Source of the DNA: JAAFHB01 sp038236995
GTDB taxonomy: Bacteria; Bacteroidota; Bacteroidia; Bacteroidales; Prolixibacteraceae
DNA length: 64,000 nt
Direction of reading: 5' to 3'
Assembly: GCA_038236995.1 (NCBI GenBank)
Contig: JBBRZE010000007.1
Location: 1-64,000, forward strand
Shown here: positions 8,374-17,307 of the stretch, piece by piece
Layout: each line of letters begins with the position of its first letter
How positions within the stretch are numbered: the stretch's first letter is position 1
The notes under the pieces: model-generated
What the model saw: the letters and a program-made list of their open reading frames with translations, nothing else
What the model was told of the DNA's origin: nothing
The model's database searches: none
Translations under genes and position numbers: made by a program

Positions 8374-8943
8374 ATGGCAAGGATGAAAACATATATTTCG
8401 ATATTAAGAGGTATTAACGTTAGTGGAAAGAATCTCATCAAAATGAATTCTTTGAGGGAAATGTATGAAAGTCGCGGATTTCAGAATGTTACAACCTACA
8501 TTCAGAGCGGGAACGTCGTATTTCAAAGTGTCGAAATGAATTTGGGTGAATTTGAAATGCTTATATCTGATAGTATATTAAAAAGGTATGCATTAAAAGT
8601 CCCGGTTTTGGTAAAAGACGTTTCGGAGTTGAAAAATATTTTGGTGAAGAATCCATTGTTAGGCGAAATTAAAGACGACATCACGAAGCTTCATATTACA
8701 TTTTTATCCAAGGCTCCCGAAAAGAGTTTTTTAGAAAGTATTGATAATTTGGCCTATTTGCCTGACAAGTTTTTTATATCGGAGAGAACGATTTACCTGT
8801 TTTGCCCAAATGGTTACGGCAATACCAAGCTGAGTAATAATTTTTTTGAAAATAAGTTGAAGGTAAGTGCCACCACAAGAAACCTCAGAACATTGATGGA
8901 ATTGGTGAAATTGTGTGAACAGGTTGATTCTAAAGATCTGTAA
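8374..8943 (+). CDS. DUF1697 family protein
   Basis: A 189-residue cytoplasmic protein. The N-terminus KTYISILRGINVSGKNLIKMNSLREMYESRGFQNVTTYIQSGNVVFQS is the DUF1697 signature, with the conserved LRGINVxGKN and YIQSGNVVF blocks. The family is widespread and its function is unknown. An alternative ATG at 8383 removes three residues and gives a start closer to relatives. It follows the small membrane protein gene by 26 bp. Confidence 0.88.
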   Translation: MARMKTYISILRGINVSGKNLIKMNSLREMYESRGFQNVTTYIQSGNVVFQSVEMNLGEFEMLISDSILKRYALKVPVLVKDVSELKNILVKNPLLGEIKDDITKLHITFLSKAPEKSFLESIDNLAYLPDKFFISERTIYLFCPNGYGNTKLSNNFFENKLKVSATTRNLRTLMELVKLCEQVDSKDL

Positions 8944-9007
8944 TATTAACGATTAAATGAACACAATTTGATGTAAGTATTTCAGCAGTAAAACTCCGAT
9001 ATTTTCG

Positions 9008-9015
9008 TAATTTTG
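9008..9015 (+). promoter_or_regulatory. -7-like box overlapping the mfd start
   Basis: TAATTTTG matches TAnnTTTG and covers the only plausible upstream TTG start of mfd (9013-9015). If it is the real promoter, translation must begin downstream. No TTTG -33 element is seen at normal spacing. Confidence 0.35.
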
Positions 9016-12000
9016 GCGGTTGTCCGAAAAATATCGATATTGGAACTCAAGGAACTTCTCAAATATTATACTTCACTCCCCTCAGTAATTGGGTTGCGCG
9101 AAAAGATTGCTGAATCTGGTGCCGCAAAAATTTCACTTACAGGACTGACCGGATCGTCGTCCGTCGTAGTATTAAATGCTGCATTTCAAATAAATCCGTT
9201 TAGTACAGTTACAATTTTAAGCGATAGAGAAGAAGCTGCTTACTTCTTTGATGATCTCAATGCCTTGGGTCTGGGGGAAAACGTTTTATTCTTTCCGTCA
9301 TCTTACCGCCGTAGTTTCGTCCACGAAAGAATTGAGGGTGAGAATATCATATTCAGAACTGAGGTGCTGAATAAACTGGCACTGAATGAGACTGGTTATA
9401 TGATAATTACTTATCCTGAGGCAATCATGGAGAAGGTGATCTCGGGAACGGGACTCGCTAAAAATACGCTTCACATACGAAAAGGTGAAAAACTATCCAT
9501 TTCATTTATTAACGAGGTATTGTATGAGTATGGATTTGAGCGGGTTGAATTTGTTTACGAGCCAGGACAATACTCACTTCGTGGGTCGATCATCGATATT
9601 TTTTCATTTTCGAACGAAGATCCTTACCGGATTGACTTCTTTGGCGATGAGGTAGATTCGATCAGAACCTTTGATATTGAAGACCAGATTTCGAAGGAGA
9701 CATTGATCAGGATTTCAATTATTCCCAATATTCAGGAGGGTCTTCGAAACGAAAGACGGGTTTCCATCTTCGATTTTTTGGATAAAAAGATAGTAGTTGC
9801 AGCCAAAAGCTTCACCTATGTTTCGGCTCAGATTAAACAATTGCACCTGGAAGCAGCAGAGAAGTTTAGCGATACTGAAATAGCGAACCTGGTTATCTCA
9901 GGTAAGGAGTTTAAAAGTGGAATATCCGGTTTTACCTGCGTTGAGTTTGGATCTGCGCATACTTTTAGTCCAGCTGATGAAATCGTTTTCAACACTTCCA
10001 AACAACCCGTATTTAATAAAAACTTCGATTTGCTGGGTCAAAACCTGAAATCGAACAGACAAAAAGGGTATCGGAATATACTTTTTACATCAAGTCCAAA
10101 GCAGATTGAACGACTTCATGCTATTTTTGATGATAAGGGTGATCCTCAAAAGATAGATAGTTTATTATTTGCACTAAACGAGGGATTTATAGATCACGAC
10201 TTGAAAATTTGCTGTTATACCGATCACCAGATTTTCGAACGTTACCACCGATTTAATTTGCGCTCTAAGAAATCATCAAGACAAGCAATTACAATTAAAG
10301 AGTTGAGTAAGCTTCATCCTGGTGACTTTGTGGTGCACATCGATCATGGTGTGGGTAAATTTGCCGGTCTGGTAAAGACGGAGGTTAATGGAAATATCCA
10401 GGAAGCGATACGTTTGATATACAGGGATAACGATTCCTTGTTGGTTAGTATTCATTCGTTACATCGGATTGCAAAATATAAGGGAAAAGAAGGGCAGGAG
10501 CCCACAATTAATAAATTAGGTACTGCCGCATGGCAAAATCTTAAAACCAAAACCAAGAACAAGGTTAAGGATATTGCACGCGAATTGATCGCGCTTTATG
10601 CCAAGCGAAAGATGGAGAATGGATTTGCTTTTTCGGCTGATTCGTACCTTCAGGAGGAGCTGGAGGCAAGCTTTATTTATGAAGATACCCCTGATCAGCT
10701 GAAGGCGACCTATTCCATCAAGGAAGATATGGAGAAACCAATGCCTATGGACCGTTTGGTTTGCGGTGATGTCGGTTTTGGCAAGACAGAAGTGGCAATC
10801 AGAGCTGCATTCAAAGCTGTTGCTGATAGCAAACAAGTGGCGGTTCTCGTCCCGACGACGATATTGGCTTTGCAGCATTATAAAACATTTAAGGACAGAC
10901 TAAAGGATTTCCCTTGTAATGTGCAATACATTAGTCGGCTACGAAGTTCCGGTGATATAAAAAATGTTCTTAAAGAATTAAGCGAAGGTAAAGTCGATAT
11001 TATTATTGGTACTCACAAACTGATTGGGAAGGATGTGAAGTTTAAGGATCTGGGGTTATTGATCGTCGACGAGGAACAACACTTTGGGGTTTCGGTCAAG
11101 GAGAAGTTGAAACAGTTAAAAGCGAATGTTGATACTTTGACGCTGACGGCTACACCGATTCCGCGTACGCTTCAATTTTCGCTGATGGGTGCGCGTGACC
11201 TCTCCATTATTAATACACCGCCGCCGAACCGATATCCGATTAATACTGAGGTAAGTGTTTTTGACGAGGAGATAATCCGTGATGCGATCAATTACGAGGT
11301 TGCCCGCGGTGGACAGGCTTTCTTTATAAACAACAGGGTATCGAATATCTATGAAATTGAATTGCTGATAAATCGGCTTTGTCCAGGTGTTCGTACAATC
11401 GTTGGTCATGGTCAGATGGAAGGCACAAAGCTTGAAAAAGTGATGTTTGACTTTGTAAATGGTGATTTTGATGTACTTATAGCAACCACAATTATTGAAT
11501 CCGGTTTGGATATTCCGAATACCAACACGATCATTATCAATAATGCCCAAAATTTCGGTTTGAGTGAACTTCACCAGTTGCGTGGACGTGTTGGCCGGTC
11601 GAATAAAAAAGCATTCTGTTATTTGATGGCACCACCTTTAAATGCTATGTCAGCTGATGCTAAAAGACGTTTGCAGGCCATTGAAGAGTTCTCCGAAATC
11701 GGAAGTGGGTTCAGCATTGCAATGCAGGATCTCGATATTCGCGGTGCTGGTAATTTGTTGGGTGGCGAACAGAGCGGATTTATCGCTGATATTGGTTTTG
11801 AGGCTTACCATCGGATATTGAATGAAGCGATGATGGAGTTGAAATCTGGTGAATTTCAGGATCTTTACAAAGATGAGAATGAAGGGGCGTCGGGCGCTTT
11901 TCTTGATCTTAGCTATGTAAACGACTGTAATATCGATACTGACCTGCAGTTGCTTTTCCCAGACAAATATATTTCCAGCGTATCGGAGCGGATGCTGCTT

Positions 12001-12381
12001 TACCGCGAACTCGACAATATGGAAAACGAAACGATGGTGCAATTATTTGAGAAAGGGATCGTCGATCGTTTCGGTCCCATTCCTGAGCCATCGCGAGAGC
12101 TGATTGATGTTGTTCGGCTTCGTTGGATTGCCATATCTCTTAATATTGAGCGGATCATACTCAAAGAATCAAAGATGGTATGCTATTTGCCATCTGATCC
12201 TGCATCGAATTACTACCAAACGGTTCATTTTCAAAAACTGATGCAATGGATTGTTCAGAACCCTTCGAAATGCCGTGTAAAAGAGGGGAAAGGGAAGCTA
12301 AGCATCAATTTCACTGAAATAAAAACAATACGCGAGGCAGTCAACATGTTGACTGGTATTGCTGGGAGGGTAAGTGAATAA
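9013..12381 (+). CDS. mfd: Transcription-repair coupling factor
   Basis: ATP-driven translocase that removes stalled RNA polymerase at lesions and recruits UvrA. The ~1120-residue order is complete: UvrB-homology region (about 1-340), CarD-like polymerase-interaction domain (about 430-510, HPGDFVVHIDHGVGKFAGLV), RecG-like helicase with Walker A GDVGFGKTEVA at ~585 and VDEEQHFG at ~685, motif VI region HQLRGRVGRS, and the C-terminal TRCF domain (about 980-1090). No ATG or GTG is available at the N-terminus. The frame begins at a TTG (9013), with another TTG at 9040, so the exact start is uncertain. Length is normal for Bacteroidota. Confidence 0.95.
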   Translation: MAVVRKISILELKELLKYYTSLPSVIGLREKIAESGAAKISLTGLTGSSSVVVLNAAFQINPFSTVTILSDREEAAYFFDDLNALGLGENVLFFPSSYRRSFVHERIEGENIIFRTEVLNKLALNETGYMIITYPEAIMEKVISGTGLAKNTLHIRKGEKLSISFINEVLYEYGFERVEFVYEPGQYSLRGSIIDIFSFSNEDPYRIDFFGDEVDSIRTFDIEDQISKETLIRISIIPNIQEGLRNERRVSIFDFLDKKIVVAAKSFTYVSAQIKQLHLEAAEKFSDTEIANLVISGKEFKSGISGFTCVEFGSAHTFSPADEIVFNTSKQPVFNKNFDLLGQNLKSNRQKGYRNILFTSSPKQIERLHAIFDDKGDPQKIDSLLFALNEGFIDHDLKICCYTDHQIFERYHRFNLRSKKSSRQAITIKELSKLHPGDFVVHIDHGVGKFAGLVKTEVNGNIQEAIRLIYRDNDSLLVSIHSLHRIAKYKGKEGQEPTINKLGTAAWQNLKTKTKNKVKDIARELIALYAKRKMENGFAFSADSYLQEELEASFIYEDTPDQLKATYSIKEDMEKPMPMDRLVCGDVGFGKTEVAIRAAFKAVADSKQVAVLVPTTILALQHYKTFKDRLKDFPCNVQYISRLRSSGDIKNVLKELSEGKVDIIIGTHKLIGKDVKFKDLGLLIVDEEQHFGVSVKEKLKQLKANVDTLTLTATPIPRTLQFSLMGARDLSIINTPPPNRYPINTEVSVFDEEIIRDAINYEVARGGQAFFINNRVSNIYEIELLINRLCPGVRTIVGHGQMEGTKLEKVMFDFVNGDFDVLIATTIIESGLDIPNTNTIIINNAQNFGLSELHQLRGRVGRSNKKAFCYLMAPPLNAMSADAKRRLQAIEEFSEIGSGFSIAMQDLDIRGAGNLLGGEQSGFIADIGFEAYHRILNEAMMELKSGEFQDLYKDENEGASGAFLDLSYVNDCNIDTDLQLLFPDKYISSVSERMLLYRELDNMENETMVQLFEKGIVDRFGPIPEPSRELIDVVRLRWIAISLNIERIILKESKMVCYLPSDPASNYYQTVHFQKLMQWIVQNPSKCRVKEGKGKLSINFTEIKTIREAVNMLTGIAGRVSE

Positions 12382-12423
12382 TGTATTGTTAATAAATCGA
12401 TGAAAAATCAGTTGTGATTGATA

Positions 12424-12852
12424 TCAGATGCTTTTTTTCCTGATACTCATTAAATACTCATCTGCAGTCATTACCGGAATTTGTGATTCTTTAAAATCCT
12501 TTCCATTTCTTGTAATCAAGATACTGCAATTTGATTTTAAAGCACTAAAATATTGTAATGAGTCCTCAAAATCGGGAAAGTTTGAATTAAGTCCTTTTTC
12601 AATTATTACTTCATCAAGGTCACAAATCTCTGAAATAATCTTAAATTTCCTCAGTTTGTCTTTCGCTTTTTCTTTATTTTCAAATTTTGTTAAAAAATAG
12701 CTCACAGTTGCATACGACAATGCAGAAGCGACCAACGTAACCTGGCTTTTATCTGCAAGAGTTGCAATTTTTGCAATTGAATTATAAAATGGTATTCGCT
12801 CTCCCAATAAATCCAACATTATATTAGTGTCAATAAAGAGTTTAGTCTTCAT
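12424..12852 (-). CDS. PIN-domain toxin (VapC-like ribonuclease)
   Basis: A 142-residue PIN-domain protein, likely an RNase that cleaves tRNA or other RNA when freed from its antitoxin. The N-terminal metal-binding Asp lies in FIDTNIMLD (D8), the later acidic residues in FPDFEDSLQYFSA, and the last block in LITRNGKDF. These are the expected positions of the PIN acidic cluster. It overlaps the upstream antitoxin gene by four bases (ATGA), the normal antitoxin-first arrangement. The pair is a leftward island between mfd and clpB. Assignment to a toxin-antitoxin role is by family and arrangement. Confidence 0.87.
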   Translation of the reverse strand: MKTKLFIDTNIMLDLLGERIPFYNSIAKIATLADKSQVTLVASALSYATVSYFLTKFENKEKAKDKLRKFKIISEICDLDEVIIEKGLNSNFPDFEDSLQYFSALKSNCSILITRNGKDFKESQIPVMTADEYLMSIRKKSI

Positions 12853-13109
12853 TTGTATTTTTCTGTCAGATGGTTTGAATAATCATTTTTATAATCCAAA
12901 TCTTCAGGTATTTGAATACCTGAAGACATACTCCTCACAAAAGGTGAAATCTCAATGTCAGTTTTGTTATTTATTGAATCACCTTTAATTGTTAATGATT
13001 GCAGATACGATTCAATAATTTTTGACAAACTTCTATTGTTTGATAATGCATATTCTTTCGCTCGTTCAATCACTGCCTTATCAAGTTTTAACGTCAATTT
13101 AGTATCCAT
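12849..13109 (-). CDS. Antitoxin of the PIN-domain toxin (DUF6364-like)
   Basis: An 86-residue protein beginning MDTKLTLKLDKAVIERAKEYALSN, which fits a ribbon-helix-helix DNA-binding N-terminus: a short beta strand (KLTLKL) followed by two helices. NNRSLSKIIESYLQSL supplies the second helix. The C-terminal half (SPFVRSMSSGIQIPEDLDYKNDY) is the likely toxin-binding tail. This matches the DUF6364 antitoxin type common in Bacteroidota. A -7 box and an inverted repeat lie just upstream, consistent with autorepression. Confidence 0.82.
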   Translation of the reverse strand: MDTKLTLKLDKAVIERAKEYALSNNRSLSKIIESYLQSLTIKGDSINNKTDIEISPFVRSMSSGIQIPEDLDYKNDYSNHLTEKYK

Positions 13110-13122
13110 CGCAAAAAAAGGT

Positions 13123-13157
13123 TTATACGTACAAATATATGAAATAAGCCCGTATAA
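13123..13157 (-). promoter_or_regulatory. Promoter and candidate operator of the toxin-antitoxin pair
   Basis: On the minus strand TATATTTG (13139-13132) matches TAnnTTTG, 22 bases before the antitoxin ATG. A CTTG (13163-13160) lies 20 bases further up as a weak -33 box. The inverted arms TTATACG (13123-13129) and CGTATAA (13151-13157) flank the -7 box, as expected for an antitoxin operator. Confidence 0.45.
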
Positions 13158-13219
13158 CGCAAGTGTTTTTCATTATTTTTTTCTTTGCAATTGTGCCAGT
13201 ATTTCATATTTGAAAGATT

Positions 13220-13231
13220 TTTGGCGCCAAA
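13220..13231. repeat. 12-bp perfect palindrome upstream of clpB
   Basis: TTTGGCGCCAAA lies about 110 bp before the clpB ATG, in the gap between the divergent antitoxin and clpB genes. It could be a regulator site for either gene. No consensus is recognised. Confidence 0.35.
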
Positions 13232-13342
13232 TTGTCTGATAATCAGGATTGGCAAACAAATTGTATAATCACGTATGATAATCACATTCCATTCAATTTG
13301 GTGTGGGTTATCGTTTGAGGAAAAACATAAAAAATCAAAGTT

Positions 13343-15934
13343 ATGAATTTTGACAATTTCACAATCAAAGCGCAGGAGGCCGTAAATCAGGCAGTTAAAA
13401 TAGCTGAGGGGAATAACCAGCAGGCTATTGAGACAGGTCATCTCCTGAAAGGGTTGATGGTTAATGCCGAGAGTGTAACCGGTTTCCTGTTAAAGAAATT
13501 GGGCGTTAATATTTTGATATTCAATGCTGCGCTCGACAAAGTTATCGTAAGTTACCCTAAAGTCACGGGTGGTGAATCCTACCTTTCGTCAGCCGCCAAT
13601 TCGGCAGTGCAAAAGGCAGTTTCTATTTCGCAAAAAATGGGCGATCAATATGTATCGGTCGAACATTTGCTGTTGGGACTTTTGGATGGAAGTGATTCTG
13701 TCAGCCGGCTGATGAAAGATAGCGGAATCAGCCATAAGGAACTTGATGAGGCGATTAAAGTACTGCGTAAGGGTTCGAAGGTCGATAGTCAGACAGCAGA
13801 GGATACTTTTAACTCTTTGAATCGCTTTGCTGTGAACCTGAATGAACGGGCCAGGTTAGGAAAGCTTGATCCGGTGATCGGACGTGACGAAGAGATTCGC
13901 CGGGTCTTGCAAATATTATCACGACGCACAAAAAATAATCCAATTCTGATCGGAGAACCCGGTACAGGAAAAACTGCCATTGTTGAGGGTTTGGCACAAA
14001 GGATTGTCAGGGGAGATGTTCCTGAAAATTTGAAAGACAAACAGGTTTTCTCGCTCGATATGGGAGCATTAATTGCCGGTGCAAAATACAAGGGTGAATT
14101 TGAAGAACGTTTGAAAGCCGTTATCAACGAGGTTATTCAGGCAGAAGGCAATGTGATTCTTTTTATAGATGAGATACATACGCTGGTTGGAGCCGGCAAA
14201 GGCGAAGGTGCGATGGATGCTGCCAATATATTGAAACCTGCTTTGGCACGTGGAGAATTGCGGGCAGTAGGAGCAACTACTTTAAGTGAGTATCAAAAAT
14301 ATTTCGAGAAAGATAAAGCGCTTGAACGTCGTTTCCAGTTAGTAATGGTGGATGAACCAACTACATTGGATGCCATCTCAATTCTTCGTGGATTGAAGGA
14401 GCGATATGAAAATCACCATAAGGTAAGGATCAAAGATGATGCAATTATTGCAGCGGTTGAACTTTCGCAGCGCTACATCACCGATCGGTTTCTTCCCGAC
14501 AAGGCAATTGACCTGATGGATGAAGCTGCTGCAAAACTCAGGATGGAGATGGATTCGCTCCCCGAAGGGCTTGATGAGATTGATCGTAAACTGACGCAGC
14601 TTGAAATTGAACGCGCTGCTATTCAGCGTGAAAATGATACCTCAAAACTTGAGAAACTGGAAGAAGAGATTGCCAACTTAAAGGCAGATCAAACGAAATA
14701 CAGGGCATCGTGGCAGGCCGAAAAAGGTGCTATTGAGGCTGTCCAAAACGAGAAACTATTGATTGAGGATCTGAAGTTGCAGGCTGATCAGGCTGAACGC
14801 CAGGGTGAATATGGCCGGGTTGCCGAAATCCGCTACGGTAAAATCAAGGAAGCTGAAGCAGAAATTGCCCGGTTACAAAAGGAACTGATCGAGTTGCAGG
14901 CTGGTAAATCGCTGATAAAAGAGGATGTTGATAGTGAGGATATTGCCGATGTGGTTGCACGTTGGACAGGGATTCCTGTCAAGAAAATGCTTCAGAGCGA
15001 GCGTGAAAAACTTCTTCACCTTGAAGATGAGTTACATTTACGTGTAATTGGCCAGGATGAGGCAATTGCTGCTGTTTCGGATGCAGTACGGCGCTCGCGT
15101 GCCGGTTTGCAAGATGACAAAAGGCCGATCGGATCGTTTATCTTTCTGGGAACTACTGGTGTGGGTAAGACAGAACTTGCAAAAGCTCTGGCAGAATACC
15201 TGTTTGATGACGAAAATATGCTGACGCGTATCGATATGTCGGAATATCAGGAAAAATTTTCTGTGACGCGGTTAATCGGATCGCCTCCGGGATATATCGG
15301 ATATGATGAAGGTGGGCAATTGACCGAAGCTGTAAGACGGAAACCTTACTCAGTTGTCTTATTTGATGAGATAGAGAAAGCGCATCCCGATATTTTCAAT
15401 GTTTTGTTGCAGGTACTTGATGATGGGCGGCTTACAGACAATAAAGGTCGTACGGTCAATTTTAAAAATACAATCATCATCATGACTTCGAATATCGGCT
15501 CACAAATCATTCGTGAACGGTTTTCTCATCTCAATGAAGGGAATAAGGTAAAGGTGGTGGAAGATTTGCGGACAGAACTGTTCGAATTGCTCAAACAAAC
15601 AATCCGACCCGAGTTTCTGAACCGGATCGACGAAATCATCATGTTTACGCCATTATCCCGAAAGGAGATTTACCAAATTGTAAGGTTGCAGTTTGCATTG
15701 GTTGCAGAGCGGTTAAAGATGATCGGATATGAGACCACAATTACCAATGCTGCCGTTGATTGGATTGCGGAAGCAGGTTTCGATCCTCAATTTGGGGCAC
15801 GTCCTGTAAAACGAATGATGCAGAAATATCTACTCAACGATTTGTCAAAAGATATTCTTGCTGGAAAAGTGATTGCCGGTCATCCGGTCGCAATCGACGT
15901 AAAGGATGATAAACTGGTTTTTGTCAGTGAATAA
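13343..15934 (+). CDS. clpB: ATP-dependent disaggregase ClpB
   Basis: Hexameric AAA+ chaperone that threads proteins out of aggregates together with DnaK. The 863 residues carry the N-terminal Clp repeat domain (1-~145), AAA-1 with Walker A GEPGTGKT at ~204, the coiled-coil M domain (about 400-520, present in ClpB and absent from ClpA), AAA-2 with Walker A GTTGVGKT at ~603, the GYIGYDEGG pore-loop segment and the C-terminal D2-small domain. Nothing is missing. It is followed by a strong terminator and stands as a single gene, as is usual for heat-shock clpB. Confidence 0.97.
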   Translation: MNFDNFTIKAQEAVNQAVKIAEGNNQQAIETGHLLKGLMVNAESVTGFLLKKLGVNILIFNAALDKVIVSYPKVTGGESYLSSAANSAVQKAVSISQKMGDQYVSVEHLLLGLLDGSDSVSRLMKDSGISHKELDEAIKVLRKGSKVDSQTAEDTFNSLNRFAVNLNERARLGKLDPVIGRDEEIRRVLQILSRRTKNNPILIGEPGTGKTAIVEGLAQRIVRGDVPENLKDKQVFSLDMGALIAGAKYKGEFEERLKAVINEVIQAEGNVILFIDEIHTLVGAGKGEGAMDAANILKPALARGELRAVGATTLSEYQKYFEKDKALERRFQLVMVDEPTTLDAISILRGLKERYENHHKVRIKDDAIIAAVELSQRYITDRFLPDKAIDLMDEAAAKLRMEMDSLPEGLDEIDRKLTQLEIERAAIQRENDTSKLEKLEEEIANLKADQTKYRASWQAEKGAIEAVQNEKLLIEDLKLQADQAERQGEYGRVAEIRYGKIKEAEAEIARLQKELIELQAGKSLIKEDVDSEDIADVVARWTGIPVKKMLQSEREKLLHLEDELHLRVIGQDEAIAAVSDAVRRSRAGLQDDKRPIGSFIFLGTTGVGKTELAKALAEYLFDDENMLTRIDMSEYQEKFSVTRLIGSPPGYIGYDEGGQLTEAVRRKPYSVVLFDEIEKAHPDIFNVLLQVLDDGRLTDNKGRTVNFKNTIIIMTSNIGSQIIRERFSHLNEGNKVKVVEDLRTELFELLKQTIRPEFLNRIDEIIMFTPLSRKEIYQIVRLQFALVAERLKMIGYETTITNAAVDWIAEAGFDPQFGARPVKRMMQKYLLNDLSKDILAGKVIAGHPVAIDVKDDKLVFVSE

Positions 15935-15953
15935 ATAGCGAATAGGCTTTTTA

Positions 15954-15988
15954 CAGAAAGGGATAAGTAACACACTTATCCTTTTCTG
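15954..15988 (+). terminator. Intrinsic terminator after clpB
   Basis: A 15-bp stem (15954-15968 with 15974-15988, one G-T pair) with a 5-base loop, about 20 bases after the clpB stop. The 3' arm itself holds a TTTT run and is followed by TTTCTT. Confidence 0.85.
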
Positions 15989-16065
15989 TTTCTTAAATAA
16001 TGATTAACACTTCCTACGACAAGAGCTAATTTTTTTGCCAAAAAATCCTTATCCCTGGTTTTTAA

Positions 16066-16198
16066 TAACTTTGCAGCCATCATGCATGACCAGGTAATGA
16101 CACAAAATTGGGTGTCACTGCTCCTTTAAAAACAATTTTCGGGGTTAATGCCTTATTAAAGTAGTCGCAGTAGTCAGCGATAAAATGAGAATCGAATA
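16066..16198 (+). promoter_or_regulatory. -7 box and structured leader of the DMT transporter gene
   Basis: TAACTTTG at 16066-16073 matches TAnnTTTG and would give a leader of about 120 nt. The leader holds a hairpin with TGACAC (16098-16103) pairing with GTGTCA (16112-16117), and a possible second one joining CTTTAA and TTAAAG further on. No known riboswitch class is recognised; it may be an unknown cis-regulatory leader or chance structure. Confidence 0.35.
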
Positions 16199-17185
16199 AT
16201 GAATAAAGAAAAAATAAGAGGTCATGTGGCCATGTTATTTACTTCGCTGATATTTGGAGTGAATATTCCCCTTTCAAAGAACCTGATGCCCGACTGGATG
16301 AGTCCATTGGGGTTAACCTATTCCCGTTTTGCCTTCGGAGCAATGGCTTTTTGGTTACTTTCGTTGTTTCTTAAATCGGAGAAAGTATCCCGAAAAGATA
16401 TGGGAACCCTGTTTCTTGGATCACTTTTAGGAGTTGGACTTAACCAGGCCGCGTTTATCTCCGGATTACAAATGACCTCAGCAACCAATGCCTCGATCGT
16501 GATTACAATCACCCCGATTCTGGCGATGATTATCTCGTTCTTTTTTCTGAAGGAGCCAATTACATTTAAAAAGACGGGAGGTGTCATTATTGGGTTGGTT
16601 GGCGTTTTATCAATGATTTTGACATCCGAAGTTTCAGGAGCAGGTCACGAAGCTTCAATAATCGGTGACATATTGTGTGTTATCAGCAGTCTTTCATATG
16701 CCTTTTTTCTCGTGTTGACGCGTGGAATATCAAAGCGATATAGCTCTGTCACTATTATGAAATGGATGTTTTTATTCTCTGCTCTTATGTTTTTACCTTT
16801 CGGCTATAAAGACGTTTTTACTGCAAAAATATTTACGGAGGGAACCTCTGCTGCCTGGAGTAGCTATGTCTATTTATTGGTTGGAGCCACCTTTATCACC
16901 TATTTATTGATTCCAATTGCTCAAAAACAAATCCGACCAACAACCATCGGGATGTATAATTATTTGCAACCACTTGTTGCTTCCTATATTGCAATTATGT
17001 GGGGACATGATGTCTTTTCATGGTCCAAACCGCTTTCTGCAATATTAATTTTTGCGGGGGTTTATTTAGTTACAACGAGTAAATCACGTGAAGATATTGA
17101 ACGTGAACGTCTGCTGAAAATAGGAAAGGAGAATTTAAATGATCTGCATCTCTCCACAGTTAAAGAGACGGTAATCAAGTCTTGA
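16199..17185 (+). CDS. EamA/DMT-family transporter
   Basis: A 328-residue inner-membrane protein of the drug/metabolite transporter superfamily with about ten transmembrane segments from two EamA repeats (about residues 8-145 and 155-292). The first repeat includes the characteristic NIPLSKNLMP and LTYSRFAFGA segments and ends in FFLKEPITFKKTGGVIIGLVGVLSM; the second ends in WGHDVFSWSKPLSAILIFAGVYLV. A cytoplasmic, charged tail follows. Substrate cannot be read from sequence; members export amino acids, nucleotides or other metabolites. It is a single gene between clpB and sbcD, with a possible structured leader. Confidence 0.9.
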   Translation: MNKEKIRGHVAMLFTSLIFGVNIPLSKNLMPDWMSPLGLTYSRFAFGAMAFWLLSLFLKSEKVSRKDMGTLFLGSLLGVGLNQAAFISGLQMTSATNASIVITITPILAMIISFFFLKEPITFKKTGGVIIGLVGVLSMILTSEVSGAGHEASIIGDILCVISSLSYAFFLVLTRGISKRYSSVTIMKWMFLFSALMFLPFGYKDVFTAKIFTEGTSAAWSSYVYLLVGATFITYLLIPIAQKQIRPTTIGMYNYLQPLVASYIAIMWGHDVFSWSKPLSAILIFAGVYLVTTSKSREDIERERLLKIGKENLNDLHLSTVKETVIKS

Positions 17186-17307
17186 TATTTTCAGAAAAAT
17201 CCGCCGAAATTTCTTTTTTTAACTTCAGCTTTACCCAAATTCTTTTCTTCAAGATTTGAAAATTGGGGGTTTTTGATGTAATATAGCATGATCATAATCT
17301 AAATCAG

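Noticed and set aside
9013..12381. mfd as an N-terminally truncated pseudogene
   Set aside because: Length and domain set are complete for the family; only the start codon is unusual.
16066..16198. A named riboswitch upstream of the DMT gene
   Set aside because: No conserved core of a riboswitch class known to me can be found, so only an unspecified structured leader is noted.
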